Shown: piece by piece, positions 1 through 11,300 of the stretch | How the letters are laid out: each line of letters starts with the position of its first letter | How positions within the stretch are numbered: the first letter of the stretch is position 1 | Origin: Oxytricha trifallax | Taxonomy: Eukaryota > Ciliophora > Spirotrichea > Sporadotrichida > Oxytrichidae | Direction of reading: 5' to 3' | Assembly (NCBI GenBank): GCA_000711775.1 | Contig: ARYC01000349.1 | Coordinates: forward strand, 1 to 64,000 | Length of the DNA stretch: 64,000 nucleotides | Notes under the pieces: generated by a model | Seen by the model: only the letters and a program-made list of their open reading frames with translations | What the model was told of the DNA's origin: nothing | Databases searched by the model: none | Program-made: the position numbers and the translations under genes

Positions 1-1669
1 AAGGACTGTAATTTAAGTTCATTATCAAAAGACTTCTTTTTAGTCTAAAAGTCATTATCTAACTATGACTCATCAATAAATTCATTAAAAAAGTTATTCA
101 TGTTAAGGAATTTTTGTAAAATATATATTTTTATATACCCAAGATGAATATATAAATTTAATTGGAAGTTACTATTTATTTAAATATCTAATACAAGGGT
201 TATTAAAATATAATTAAATAAGAATAAATCTAAGGGTAGTTTTATAATTAATATTTTTAAATAAAAAGCTATTTATATAAAAACTCATCTCCCATTAGAT
301 TTATTGATTCAAAAAATTAGTGAAAATTCAAAAATAACTATTTGGATATTCAAACTTATTGAAAATAAAATTTAACTATCCAGTTACAATGATGATCAAA
401 ATTAAAACAATTAATTTATAAAAATGATGTTGAAATCACTATTCAGCGATTGCATAAATGCTTATTAATTATAAGCTTCAGATTACCAATTAAATAAGAA
501 AAAATATTTTATTGTAAAGAGACAAAAATTTGGATTAAGATTATTAATCAACTCTCTTGAGTAATTTACTTACCTTTCACCATTATTGGTTGGGAGTTTT
601 CACTCTTGATTTAGAATGAGTGAATTAATCTAAATAAAAATGTTTTGGTTATCTACACAACGTATTCTCAACTTCATTTAGCATTGAGATTAGTTGACTT
701 TATGGTTTTAGAATGATCTATTTCCTAATAATCAAAATTTTTGAGTTATATGATAAAGACCTCTTTAAAATGATTAATGCCTTTCAATTCAACTTAATCC
801 TATGGACTTTAATACTATGTTAGCTAAATATATTGTAAACAGCAGGAATAAAATTAGCATCACCATGAATTTTCTGATAATAAATATGAAGGATATTTTT
901 AAAGATAAATTTTAGTAAGAACAATTGTTTAAAATTTATGGGGTTCAATTAGTTAACAAAGTACAATGAATTATTAAGGGTGCAATTTACTTTGAAATAA
1001 GATTCATTTGATTTCAATTAACCACTTTAAAGTTCAAATGCTTTACTTTTTATCTAAACCAATATGGATTTAATATTAAGGGATTCCAAATACTTGAACA
1101 TCTTACACAATCATAGTGAAAATTTAAGTGTTCAGTAAACAAATTTGTATATTTAAGATAGCTATGGTTAAAATTATCTTGAAGTAATTATGAAAAAAAC
1201 AAAAATGACTTTAGTTTTAAAATAAATAAAGGTTATTCAGTATGCTTATTGACTTCTCTCCTTTACCTAAACTTACTCCATTATTTAGATAGACCAAAGT
1301 TTCAGAGATAATTTAAACCTCATTATGTAATAGTAATTTTAAGATGCTTATCAAAAGATTCTAAACATTAATTCAACTCGCTCATATAGGATAAAGCTTG
1401 ATATGTTTGCTTTGATGTACTTTAAGAAAGGAAGATTACATTAAGATGAATATGCAATAAGCTAAGAAGTGCCGATATTCAAATGAAGTCCAATTTAAAA
1501 CAAGTACTTTCTATTTGTATTTACAGCTAACTGTTATGATCGTTTAATGATCTGACCCTCTAGATAAAAAATTATATAAAATTTAAATTAAAAAGAGCAG
1601 AACAGGAACTAGAAAAATTATATTGGAGATTTAATCATTGATAAAGATAATCTTGTCTAATTCAAATAG
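1..1669. other. AT-rich region with no supported gene
   Basis: About 1.7 kb of AT-rich DNA beyond the C-terminal end of transposase copy A. Open stretches exist on both strands if TAA/TAG are read as glutamine, but none carries a motif I recognise or a match elsewhere in the window. It may hold the outer end of element copy A, but I found no terminal repeat. Confidence 0.4.
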
Positions 1670-3249
1670 ATTATAAACTTAAAAACTTTAAAGAGTTATA
1701 CAATGCCTTTTGAAAAGATCCCTGAATCCACTAATAGTTAAGGCTACAATAATGACTACCAAGCTTTGCTAACAACTGGGCTTTATATAAATTAAAGATA
1801 TTTTAAGTGTAAAAACAAATTTACTTTGTCAAAGTTTTGAGATTTATTGCAAATTATGAATCTTTTTTAATAAACGCAAAGAGTTTTTCGATAGGTGCCA
1901 AGTCAAATTTATATGGACCAAGAAAATTTATTGGAATCTTGTACTTCCCTATTTTATCCCTGATATATTTACTTCTATGATAAGCTGCGTTGTCTAGCAT
2001 TAAAATTGTGGATTCCCTCCAGTTGCTATTATGATTTTCTAAGTACGACACAAGTTTTAAAATAAAAAATCAAATAGACATGCTGTTGTTGTGGCCCTAG
2101 TTCAAGGTAAAATATAAATTTCCACTTGAGTTAATTGCTCCTATAATATTAACAGAGGATATTCTTCGAAAACTTGAATTATAGCGTTTAATCCTTTAGC
2201 TGACTAGGCTTTGCCTGGATTTTCAATCCATTAGATTCTGCTCTCATCAATATTTATTATATTCAAATCCTTGTCAAGAATGCTAGCAAAGTTAAAAGCA
2301 GCAAGTTGTCTTTGAAAAATTGACTTTTAAGAATTTGTTCAGATATCAACTGAATAAACCTTTTTATAGCTTAAGCTTAATTATTTTCAAACATATTTAC
2401 TTAATTAGCTCAAAGAAACAGCAATATTCAACTTTTTTATGAGGCAAGATTACAAATCTTTGAGATTTGAAATTTTTTAAACAGTTGAGAGAAAGGTTTT
2501 TTATAAATTCCTTTAAGCTATCAGGAATTTTTTAATTGCGCTTAATAGTCGTTCTATATTTATCAGAATACTACATTGCTTCTCTTAGATAGCATTTCGA
2601 ACTCTGTACTTAGTAACACCATATCGTTTACATATATTAACCAGACTACAACCGGATTTAAAATAAAGATCCTAAATAGTTCAATCAAGTCACTTCTGTT
2701 TTTAAGAGAAACCTTGAGAGTTACTTTCATGATCTATTACAAAGATTTCAGACTCTCCTCTAAGATTCAGGCGTTAAAGATTGTCAGATATTAAATCAAT
2801 ATTAGAATTTGATATTACTTGCATCTTGTGGAGGAACTCGCTTAGCTCATTATTCAAATCCGACTCGGCGTACTTTATTTTCTCCTATTACAGCTTATAT
2901 CATAAGTGAATAAGTGCGATAATTTTAACAGTCTCTTAAAATTAGGTTGAGGTTAGACATCCAATACTTTTGTCATTAAATATGATCATTAAATCTACGA
3001 TCTTAGATGATACCTTTTTATATCAAATCCTTCGTATTAGTCATTCTACTATAAGTGAGTTTCAGATACAGCAATGGAATCTTCGCTCCAATTCTAAATG
3101 ATGACATCATTTTCAATAATTGGTGAGTATGTGAGGAGTTGAGTAGAGCATCCTAGATAAATTTTAATGCTGCATCGTTCGGAAATTTGATCTCGAGATT
3201 CCTCAAGTTCGAGTTCGGATAAACTGGATTCTTTAGATTCATTATTCAT
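1670..3249 (-). pseudogene. Decayed D34E transposase, element copy A
   Basis: This is a broken relative of the intact transposase at 27661-29378. Recognisable parts in minus-strand order are an N-terminus starting at 3249 (MNNESKESS), the first catalytic Asp in NIDES, the second in MLDNAAYHRS (about 1985-2010), and the catalytic Glu in LAPIEKLFAF (about 1875-1905). The last two acidic residues are 34 residues apart, as in Tc1/mariner-IS630 enzymes of D34E type. A frameshift near 2165 and an in-frame TGA near 2078 break the catalytic domain, and the central DNA-binding part is scarcely recognisable. It diverges from the intact partner gene at 3491, the same arrangement as in copy B. The C-terminal limit is approximate. 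Confidence 0.8.
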
Positions 3250-3490
3250 CTTAAAATAATCAGTAAGCATTGATTGTGACTATTTCTTAGCCGTAAATGT
3301 TTTCATTTTATGCTGGGAGATTTTTATTCTTCAACAAAGAGGATTCCTTAATAGTGTTTTCCTAATGTGCTAGAATAGTTAATAGAAACCCTATTTAATA
3401 ATATAATTAATTAAAAAAATTTGTAGTCCATTTCTTTACTTCACTGACAAGAAGGTAAATAAAATATATATATTTTAATGATATGTGCAG

Positions 3491-4306
3491 ATGCAGGGAT
3501 AGTTGTCACGAGGGAACGTCCATTAAGTGCAAGAGAAGATTGGGAGCAAGAAAGAGCTACATGATTTCTTAGCATAGGAGAGCGGAGCTTATTTGCCAAA
3601 ATTAGGATGTTGCAATATTTATTTCCTCAAAAGCATCCTCAACTGTGAAAAAGAGGTAGATTTATGAAATTAATTTGGCTTTAGCACTTAAAACGAAGTG
3701 ATGTAATCGTAGCCGCTGTTCCCTAAATAGAGGGCATCACTGCTGATGACTTCCTAGGGTATGCTCAACAAAAGTTCTCGCTGCTGAAATTCCTCCCAGA
3801 TCAGTGCGATTGGTTGCACTTAGACAAAAAGTGGATATGTGACATCCTTATGTCATTAGATAATGATGGTATCAACTAAATGATATATGGGTCAAAGTAA
3901 AAAAGAAGGGAGAGACTTGATTAGGCATAGAACTTAATAGTTTATATGAGGCCAGAGTTTGCTCAAGCATTGAGCGAATCATTAAACTGTAGTGGTAATT
4001 ACTCAATTATTTTATACTTAAATAGTGTAAAAGGGAAAATCTGCTCATTTGATAAAACAAAGCTCTTAGAGAAAGCGCAGAAAGAAAGAGGTTAAATAAG
4101 TTGAAGGCGAGGAGATCGCAATGAGAGGCAGCAAACAAAAGTATTTGCAGGAAAACAAAAGAATGAGGGATAAATTTAACGATATCAAAGCACACATGGA
4201 TGAACTAGTAAGCTATAAGTAGCTCGTTCACTATCTTCATGACAATGGAATTATTGCTGGAGAGGGAAGGATTCTGTATAATCAATAAAATCTAGACATG
4301 AATTGA
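3491..4306 (+). CDS. Intact 251-aa partner protein of the element (copy A), two introns
   Basis: I do not recognise the family. Read with TAA/TAG as Gln, ATG 3491 to TGA 4306 is open once two GT-AG introns, 3656-3684 and 3995-4025, are removed, giving 251 residues. It aligns along its whole length with the minus-strand gene at 24963-27463, which also encodes 251 residues with introns at the same two places. Conserved features include DVIVAAVPQIEG, DQCDWLHLDK(K/R)WICD and a basic then charged helical C-terminal third around SKQKYL that looks coiled-coil. No catalytic motif is evident. It sits divergent to the broken transposase and next to the scrambled ATPase gene. It is striking that this gene is intact while both neighbours have decayed. 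Confidence 0.85.
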
Positions 4307-4410
4307 GATTGAAATTGCGTGTTTATATATTATTTAACTTAAGAATTTAGCATTTATTCATTTGTTTTCGCTTAGCATTTTCATTGCTAATTTCATTTCT
4401 TGTCAACCCA

Positions 4411-4575
4411 TCAGTATGAGCTGCTGCTCCTTGATTCATGAATCTTTTGACGTTTAACTTCCTCAGTTGGTGCTTTATTGGTTGCCGTAATTCGCTTTCC
4501 AGTTATTCTCCCATATTTTGACACAAAAGAGTAAGCTGACTTATTCTCAACAGCTTTTAAGTTTAACTATGGTGC
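4411..4575 (-). pseudogene. C-terminal tail of SecA-like ATPase gene, original orientation (copy A)
   Basis: A minus-strand frame ending at TGA 4411 encodes a basic, serine-rich tail (GKRITATNKAPTEEVKRQK). It is convergent with the partner gene, which is the same relation the ATPase gene has to its partner in copy B (stops at 24746 and 24963). I read it as the un-inverted C-terminal end of the ATPase gene. The assignment rests on position and composition more than on strong similarity. Confidence 0.5.
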
Positions 4576-7363
4576 TAAAATTCAATCTGAAATTACTTCG
4601 ATTTACATTCGAGAGTACTTGATCTTAAAACCAAACGAAAGGCAAGACTTTATTTGGAAAATCTTTAATCGAATTAGTTAGAGTCTCTTGGAATTTTTGC
4701 AAAATCTTTAAACTGCTTGTTCTGAAAATCTTTACGAGGATATGTTCAGAATAATTATTGAATTAAATTAGATAGCTCAGGCAAGTTTGCAGATAAAGAC
4801 AAGGCTCTATGTTTCCTCACTACTCTACTACAGATACGAAATCATTTAGGTTGATGACTCTTTGTTGAGCTTTAGCATTGTTAGCTTAATGACTAAATTC
4901 AGAATAAGCGCTTGGTCTAGAGAATTATACATTCATCAATGAGCCTGATTTTTTGTTAAAGCTGCAAGATGATCTTTATAAGCTAGATAAAACGAATATT
5001 GGAATAATTTCTCTTATGATTGGGACGTTCTAATAGTTCAAAATAGACTCTCAAGCAGTCAGACTTTTACCTAACACACTCTTAAGTCTAAATAAAGCTT
5101 TCATTTAAGTTCTAAAAGAGGATTAGGCCTTTAGATTGATAAGAGATGTGCCTATCAATTTGGTTGGAGACTTTATTCAGATTTGTGCTTTGTCAAGGCC
5201 ATCCTCCTATTTAAAACTTGAAAATTTCATTTTAACAATGACAGAAATTTTTGTTTAGAAATGGGACTTCATCGATCAGGATGATTTCATACATTATCTA
5301 TAATAGATTTCATTCGAGCTAAAATAGAGAAATCCACTATGGGTCTCAAAATTGGATGTTATTTCAGACTTAGAGAAAAATCTTCCTTTCATATAATTTG
5401 AGAAAGGTGCAAGAAACAGGAGGGACGTGATCTAAGATTGCTTGAAAGCTGACTTCACAAAGCTAAATTAGCTTTTAAACATTCCTAATAAGACTTGTGA
5501 CTTTAACGAAAATGAGTAAAAGAAACTGCTAAGCCAATTTAAAAGTTGAATGTTTTATCTTTATCCGTAAACTTATTTGCAAAAACTTTTAGTTTAAAAG
5601 ATTTTGCTGATTCACGGCAAATGCTTAGACTTTAACAGATATTGGGATTTAAATTTCTCATGCTATAGAAACTTTGCATCAATTACTTGATTTGGGAGGA
5701 TACCTAGTATTCATTTATAAACTTTGGCGTTGGTAACGGGAAGACACTTCTCTGCTCAACTTTAGCTGCTCTTAAATCGAAACTTCATTAAAAAATAGTT
5801 TTTGTAGTAGGCAAAATGAGCATTTAGTTTTGAGAGACGAGAAGAAGTTTGAAAGCATAATCACTAGTTTATGTTTGAACGTCAACGTGAACTAATATGA
5901 AAATATAATTGGGGTCTACTAAGTATATCGAGAGTGTTATGGAGCTTCCAGAGTTTCTAAATATTTGGAAGCAAGCAATCGTTATCATTGACGAGTATGA
6001 TTGGATTTTATTTTAAGGGAATGTAAAGTAAATAGAAAGCTAGCTTTAATTTTATTGCTCTTCTTACAGCGTTACCGGTTTTACTAGAACAGAACATACA
6101 ACAAAAGAATTAAATTGTCTGAAAATAACATTCGGAATAGAGGAAATAATGTTTCCAAAGTTAAGCTCTATTGTTGGTGATAAAAGAGTGAAGCTTGACC
6201 AGGAACTCATCACATCAAGATAATTAGACTATTGTAAGAGAGTTTTCGAAATCTCCGCCCATTATTGCAAGCTTACACCAGTAATTATAGTAGCGCAGCA
6301 ATCATACTCTATGATTGAGGGTCACTTTAAGAAGTTTGCTTAAGCTCCATTCTTTCCAATTAAAAATGTTAAAGGCACAAAAGTAGAGGCCTAATTCGAT
6401 CATCAATTTTTTAGCAAGAACAATTATGGCTAGTTCGGAGTATTTCTCCTGAATAAATAACAAGGGAGAGGTACAGATCTTAAGACGACTCATGGGATAA
6501 AATTTAATGGAGGCTTATTTTTTATAGTTGCCGACATATTCTCCCTGAGATTGACTGAATAAATCTTGGGAAGAATAGGTCGTCTTCATAGAAAAGGAAC
6601 TTACAAATAGGTAATATTCAAGCAAGGTTCAAAAGAAACCTCGGAGGAGGTTATATTGTTGCACTTATAATTTATTGAAAATCAAAATCATATAAAAACT
6701 GCTGCTCTTTAGACTGCTCTAGGATGTCATTAATGGTGCAAGAAAGATGAAGAGTTTAATTAGGAACTTCATTAAAATAAAGGCGTGGGTAGATTAGATG
6801 AGATCTTAGAGCTGAATAAAATTAATTCTTCCAAGAGCGACAGATCCATAATATAGAGCAAATAAAACTAATCTGAAGCGCTTCATAAGTAGAATTAATC
6901 AATGACAGGGTTGGAAAATTAGAAAGAAAATCCTTCAGAAGGAAATATGTCAGAAGAATGCAATGTCGATAGCAAAGAGCAGTACAAGTATGTATAAGAA
7001 TAGATTTAGATTCAAAAGCAGAAAGGTCAAGTGGAAAGTAATAATTTTAGCTCCTTGGGTTCTTTGGATAGCTCTATCGAGATGCTTGATTCATCCGTGG
7101 AACCAAACAGAAGAAAGATCAAGACTGAGCACAAAATTTAGATAGAATTAGACTCGAAATCTATGGGATCTTTACTCAAATACACCGACTGGGTAAGCAT
7201 AGAAGAAGTAAACCTTAAAGAAAGCAAAACTTGCGAAATCTAAATTAAACCTGTGAATTATGAGCTTCTAGCTAGCCTTCGTTGCTATCTATATTCTTTA
7301 GATTATTCAAATGGTCGCAAGCTACTTTTGACTTTGACGGCAAATTTTCTCCTGCATCATTGA
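4560..7363 (+). pseudogene. SecA-like ATPase gene, inverted middle segment (copy A)
   Basis: This segment matches the copy B ATPase from about residue 410 to its C-terminal region, but lies in the opposite orientation relative to the partner gene. Motifs seen in order are Walker A GVGNGKT (about 5720), a DEYD Walker B (about 5992), QQGRGTDL (about 6460), and QILGRIGRLHRKG (about 6560). The last two resemble SecA/SF2 motifs V and VI. Frameshifts or stops occur near 4912, 5548, 5820 and 5930, so it cannot encode one protein. Both ends are approximate: about 4560 on the left and 7270-7363 on the right. Flanking minus-strand pieces at 4411-4575 and 7305-7625 carry the two ends of the same gene. 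Confidence 0.75.
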
Positions 7364-7625
7364 GGGAACAAATTTTAATATTTTTAACTGATTTAGCCTG
7401 ACTTTATGTAGTCATATTTAATTAGAACTTGTTAACAAATTTGGATATATTTTTGCTTCCAATGAGAGGCTTAAACTCATCCATTGCCAGTATCTAATCA
7501 ATATCGTAGTTATGATGAGGCAAGATGAGCTTAGCTTTATCAACTTGGTCAGGAAATTATGCTCCCTCATATTTTGACCTCCTGCCCCTCTAAATCGCTA
7601 TTGTCAGTGTATCTAAAGTGAAAAC
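7305..7625 (-). pseudogene. N-proximal piece of SecA-like ATPase gene, original orientation (copy A)
   Basis: On the minus strand, frames here encode GRRSKYEGAQF, LILPHHNYDIDQIL, SKFVNKF and QAKSV. These align in order with copy B residues encoded by about 21685-21910 (GRRSKYHGAQY, LVLPQHNYDIKKIL, PRFINKFIL, KAKSV). The piece stops matching near 7625, where the DNA becomes AT-rich, so roughly the first 290 residues of the gene are missing. With the segment at 4560-7363 it shows an internal inversion. Confidence 0.75.
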
Positions 7626-7639
7626 CTATTTTATTAATT

Positions 7640-8340
7640 ATAACAATCCTCAATTTACATATTTTAATTTTATTTTTAAATATAAGTATTGAATGGGATT
7701 TTGTCAATAATTATATTGCGGGATGCTACCATACATTTTCGAATATAAAATTAAAATATATATTTACATAATATAATTAAAAAACGGATATTTTAAGGAA
7801 GTATATTTTTTTATAAAATCATTTGATTAATTAAGTATTTATTATTTTTAAATAAGAGTATTATAGTTATTTATAAAATTTATTATTAGTAAAAATTAAG
7901 AAATATTAGTTTTTTATTTAATAAAAAATTTTTAGGGATAAATAATATGAAGAAATGATTTTTATAGATGTTCCAAGCACAAAAAATAAAATACTATTTA
8001 ATAATTAATTTCAAATTATTAATAATTGTAAGTTTCTTTAAATCAAGAAAAGTACTAATCGTTGACAAGAATTGTCATATAAAAAAATAACTAAATTTAG
8101 AATTATTATTATTTAAAATGCCTTATATCCACATACCAAATCCTAAGATTTTATTTAGATTATAATATCTCTATTCAATAATATTTTTTGAAAGAAGTAT
8201 AATTTTTTGGCAAATTTTTTAGTTTTCTGGGTTTAATTTAATGTAAATTAATTATATAATCAATTTAAATGGAGATTAAATATTAACTACTGAATCGAAT
8301 AAATCAAAAATTAATAATTATAACTAAAATATTTTTGAAT
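7640..8340. other. AT-rich spacer, no gene seen
   Basis: Non-coding AT-rich DNA between the truncated element copy A and the first recognisable block of gene 1. Earlier N-terminal blocks of gene 1 should lie upstream of 8341, but I could not identify them here. Confidence 0.4.
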
Positions 8341-11300
8341 AACAGAATAGGTATGATATTTTAATAATGGGGAACAACAGTTTAATTAGTTTAATTATAA
8401 TTTTCATATAAAATATTTCAATGGAAAATATATAAATTTGCTAAAAGTTTTCAAAAACTACGAACTAGACTTAAATAATGATGAAGCTGTGTGCCATACC
8501 CCTAATTTATTAAAATAAAAATTAATGCTTGCTCTAATTATACATTATGAATTTTAATTTTAATTAGGATGTTTTAAATTTTATGCAAGCTGGAAATTAA
8601 ACAGCTCTATTTTATCAAAGATATATTTCATCAACTTAAGTTAGGAGGTTTGAATACTTTGTGATACCTGCAAGTGAATATACTTAAACAGTAACTGCTA
8701 TAACTACACTTTATTATAGAATAATTAATGCATAAATTAAAAAAATATAAATAGTTTTATTTAAATGGAAGATGTTTTTTTCTAGTTTAAATTAACTTGG
8801 TCTTGGTTATCTAACATATATGCCAGTTAGTACTACTGTATAAATAGGGTATTTCTTAATTTAAATTTAAAATTATTTAATTATTGTTGGAATACATTAA
8901 AAATTGGGAAATTAATTTAAATTAAGGGGGGGGGAAAGTTTCATGCACTCGTGATAGTTTCTTGTACTTTTTTTATTTGTAAAATTTATTAATTTAACAA
9001 TAAAATTTTTTTACAACCCATAAATTTTAAGATATTTTTATATCATATACGAACTTCATGAAAATATAGTGTCATACATTATCTAATATTATATACCATT
9101 GAAAGAATTAATTAGAATTTTAACAACAATTGGATAAAATATTTGGAATTTCATTAGGACAGAGAGAACAATATTATGGTTGAGATACAGAAGTCTACTA
9201 ATATAAGATGAAATCTATATAGTGGATAAATTTCATCCTTGCTTGGATGGTGATTAGATTCCATGTTAATAAAGATATTGATTAATTGAAGAATAGATTA
9301 AGTAAAAAAATTTTTAAAAAATTAATTAAAAAAATTTGGTTGATAAATGTGATAGAAATCAAATTCTAAAAATGAAAAAAAATTTAGTGCAGGAAACTAT
9401 CCTAAAAATTTTTTTTTATTATAAACCGGTGCAGGAAACTTTCCCCCCCCCTAAATTAAATATATAATAAATCAATTTAGTGGCAGTTAAAGTTGGCTAA
9501 ATTTCAGAATATTTGCTCATTGGATAAAAAATTTAAAATTAGCTGGACTTTAGTATTGGCGTTACTATTTTTTTGCATCTCAAGAGCAAAATAAATAGTT
9601 TATATTAAAGTATTTTAAATCCGATAAATTATACTCTCACATTAAAGTGAAGTTATCTCGCTCTTGAGATGCGATAAAATAGTATCGCCAATACTAAAGT
9701 CTAGCTAGTTATAAATTTTTTATCCAATAAGTCAAATATTCTGAAATTTGGGCAACTTTAACTGCCACTTAATTTATATATTATCTATTTAATTTAAATT
9801 AATTTCCCAATTTTAAAATTATTCCTCCAATAAAATACTACTCCAAATTTTATACACCTTTATTCAGTATGGTATGATTTATTCATAATTTATTACGCAA
9901 TAATTAAATTTATGATAATACAGTTTACAAGCCTGACATAAAATTAAGCTACACCTTAGGGCATATGACCAGTCCAACTTACTCAACCTATGCATCATTC
10001 ATATTTGCATTTATTGAAGACAACAGATAATGTGGATATTCTTATACAGAATCCCCAAGCTCAATTTATAATTTCATTTAAAAGTATTCCATTAATTTAT
10101 AACAATAGCCTTCATTTTTAAATTAAATTTCAGTAGTTAATTGATTTGCATTAGAAAATCCATTTCCAGCAGGGATTAAACAGATAGTTTAAGAACCAGG
10201 TAGTACGCTAACAAGTTTGTATAGTGAAGAATTGGGTGTAGAAATAAATGAAGATTTGAGAAAATATCAAGTCAAATATAGTAATACACAAGGAAATTGC
10301 AATTTAGCATTTTATAATTCCAAAAATTCTAAATCTAATACTATTTTAATAGAATAAATTATAATAAGCAGGGAAATTAAGTTTCTAATACATTAATGGT
10401 ACATATGCATTTAGCGAGAGAATTGACTGTTATTTTGAGGAAGAATTTTGCGATATGCCAATAGCAACTTATGCTCTTTAATCATCTGATCTCTACACTT
10501 GTCAAGAATAACTCACTGTAAACTTCTAATTTCTTTAGAAAAACGATACTTCAATAGAATTTGCTTCTAAAAATTTAACTGGTGGTAATGAATATAATAA
10601 ATTAATTTAACCAAAATTTATCAAGTATTTTGAATATATTGTATAGCTTATTATTAAGAGAGAAATAGATTGCTTAAATAATTTAAAATATAATAATTTT
10701 TTCAATATAATGAAATTCAAAGTTTTTAAAGTATTATCTTTTTTAATTATTTTGCCTTTATATAAAAATATTTGCTTTAATTAATTTTCTATTATATTAA
10801 ACATTTTTTTTAATATTTAATGATAGATTTAATTTTAATTTTATTTTTATTGTTAGCTTTAAATATCATTCAATAGAACAGATGCAGCTTAAACTTCAAA
10901 CATTGAACAATTGAAAAAGTATGAAATAATTATAACCCTAAATTTTATTTAATCAGTTTTATAGGGTTTTTACTTTATGTGAATTCTTTTCGGTTTATTA
11001 ATTTATTAATTTTTATTTTTAAAAAGATTTTTGCTTCAAAATAAAGTTTTTCATTGTATCTAATTATTTGCATACTGTAAGATATGCTTGTCAAAGAAGT
11101 ATAGATATATAAATATCTAATGCTAATTAATTTCTTACTTTTTATATTGTTTATAGAAAATATGTTTCTCACTTGTTATTTTAAATTGAAATTACTATTT
11201 TAAACAGTATGATTTAATAATTCAAATTAGTCAAAATCATCAATACAAATTAAATTAAAGTTTGAATGGTAAGAGCAAGCTTATACTATCCAGATGATTT

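Noticed and set aside
3995..4110. Frameshift in the copy A partner gene near 4085
   Set aside because: Removing the 31-nt intron 3995-4025 places the downstream frame in register with copy B, so no frameshift is needed.
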